From: Certhia americana
Taxonomy: Eukaryota; Chordata; Aves; Passeriformes; Certhiidae
Reading direction: 5' to 3'
Length of the DNA: 64,000 nt
Assembly: GCA_018697195.1 (NCBI GenBank)
Contig: CM031878.1
Span: forward strand, 66,055,298-66,119,297
In this document: piece by piece, positions 63,339-64,000 of the stretch
How the letters are laid out: every line of letters starts with the position of its first letter
Numbering within the stretch: position 1 is the stretch's first letter
The notes under the pieces: generated by a model
Seen by the model: the letters and a program-made list of their open reading frames with translations, nothing else
Databases searched by the model: none
Told to the model about the DNA's origin: nothing
Position numbers and translations under genes: made by a program

Positions 63339-64000
63339 TATTTTGGAAAGAATGTGGAAAAAATATTAAAAATCCCAAACTCTTTATTAATCAACAACAT
63401 GCTTTCATAGTCGTAATGGTGGCTAACTGTCTTAAGAGTGATGTGATTTTATACATTTACTTTTAAATGCATTTATATAAAGAAGGTATTTTTGTTATTC
63501 TATTAAAAAGTGTACAACAGCCACACTTCCATGTCAAGATGAGAGAGATTGTTCATACCCTTTTCCTCAAGAGCATGAGAAAGCAGTACAGAAAATGGCC
63601 AAATTCTTTGAGTATTAGTCTCAGTAAGAGACGAGTCCCACATCTAGGGTGTGCCAACTTACAGCAGGTCATGTTTGCAACATCAGGCAATAATATTCGA
63701 TGTCAGTAAGTACCTGATCTAAGGGAGTTAATCTGTGTGTTGCCCTCTGATGTCTGTTTCTCTCTGTCTCTACAAGGACACTGGGCAAGAGAGTGAGGTT
63801 ATGTACTTAACTTCAGTTGGTTCTGGCTGTGTGAAACAAATCCTACCCTCAAGTGAGTAAGAAGCTTCATTTTATGCTGCATTTGAGCAAAGAAAATCAC
63901 CAATAGTGCCCCAATATTTATTATCAGTTTCCCCTATTGAAAATACACTCAGGACATATTGCATTGCATCCAAAGAGGTTTCTGCACCTGTGGGCAGTCA

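Larger units (their letters stand above)
43972..64000 (+). other. PRDM6: 5' part of PRDM6 intron 3, open at the right edge
   Basis: The intron starts at a GTAAGT donor. I looked for the next exon, expected to begin with the IYDQDG segment of the PR domain, and did not see it up to 64000. The intron is therefore at least 20 kb here. It is AT-rich with few recognisable repeats: a T47 run, a TA run, a CR1 remnant at 61604-61745 and small tandem repeats. Large repeat-poor introns in developmental genes usually hold enhancers. No protein-coding frame here looks real. Confidence 0.75.

Noticed and set aside
43972..64000. PRDM6 exon 4 (IYDQDG segment) and C2H2 zinc-finger exons
   Set aside because: I looked for these and did not find them; they must lie right of the window.

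Overview
This is a window of vertebrate nuclear DNA, almost certainly from a bird. It carries several CR1 LINE fragments in both orientations, with the 3' tails typical of avian CR1. It also has one solo LTR of an avian ERVL-like family, an AT-rich intergenic background, and sharply bounded CpG-rich blocks around one developmental gene. There are no prokaryotic features, CRISPR arrays, tRNA or rRNA genes. Most open frames are chance frames in non-coding DNA.

The only gene I can support is PRDM6 on the + strand, a PR/SET-domain zinc-finger transcriptional repressor. The window holds its promoter, a non-coding first exon (about 32823-33388), exon 2 with the start codon (34010-34537; coding from 34018) and exon 3 (43664-43971). 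These two coding exons join in frame to give residues 1-276. They cover the low-complexity N-terminus, the conserved [23 protein letters not shown] block, a CCCH zinc-knuckle-like cluster and the start of the PR/SET domain. Exon 3 ends at a clean phase-0 donor. I could not find the exons for the rest of the PR domain and the C2H2 fingers, so from 43972 to the right edge the window lies within a large intron 3.

Layout: 1-350 is a GC-rich edge with a truncated 20-bp minisatellite. 350-28000 is intergenic DNA with CR1 fragments, microsatellites, an LTR (25860-26416) and a 100-N assembly gap inside an A/C-rich tract. 28000-32600 is the GC-rich upstream flank, with a striking 11/12-bp minisatellite (28441-29288). 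32640-34700 is the PRDM6 promoter CpG island. Intron 2 (34538-43663) contains more CpG-rich blocks, repeat-poor sequence that looks like regulatory elements, and an almost perfect 19-bp-stem hairpin. 44000-64000 is intron 3, largely repeat-poor, with candidate regulatory elements around 49.7-51.5 kb.

The window reads as a regulatory landscape around one developmental gene expressed in smooth muscle. The most unusual items are the short hairpin at 39840-39882, the minisatellite with a 92-bp higher-order period, and the promoter architecture (TATA-like box, long 5'UTR polypurine tract, upstream ORF, tandem 27-bp duplication). I found no convincing undescribed protein-coding system.
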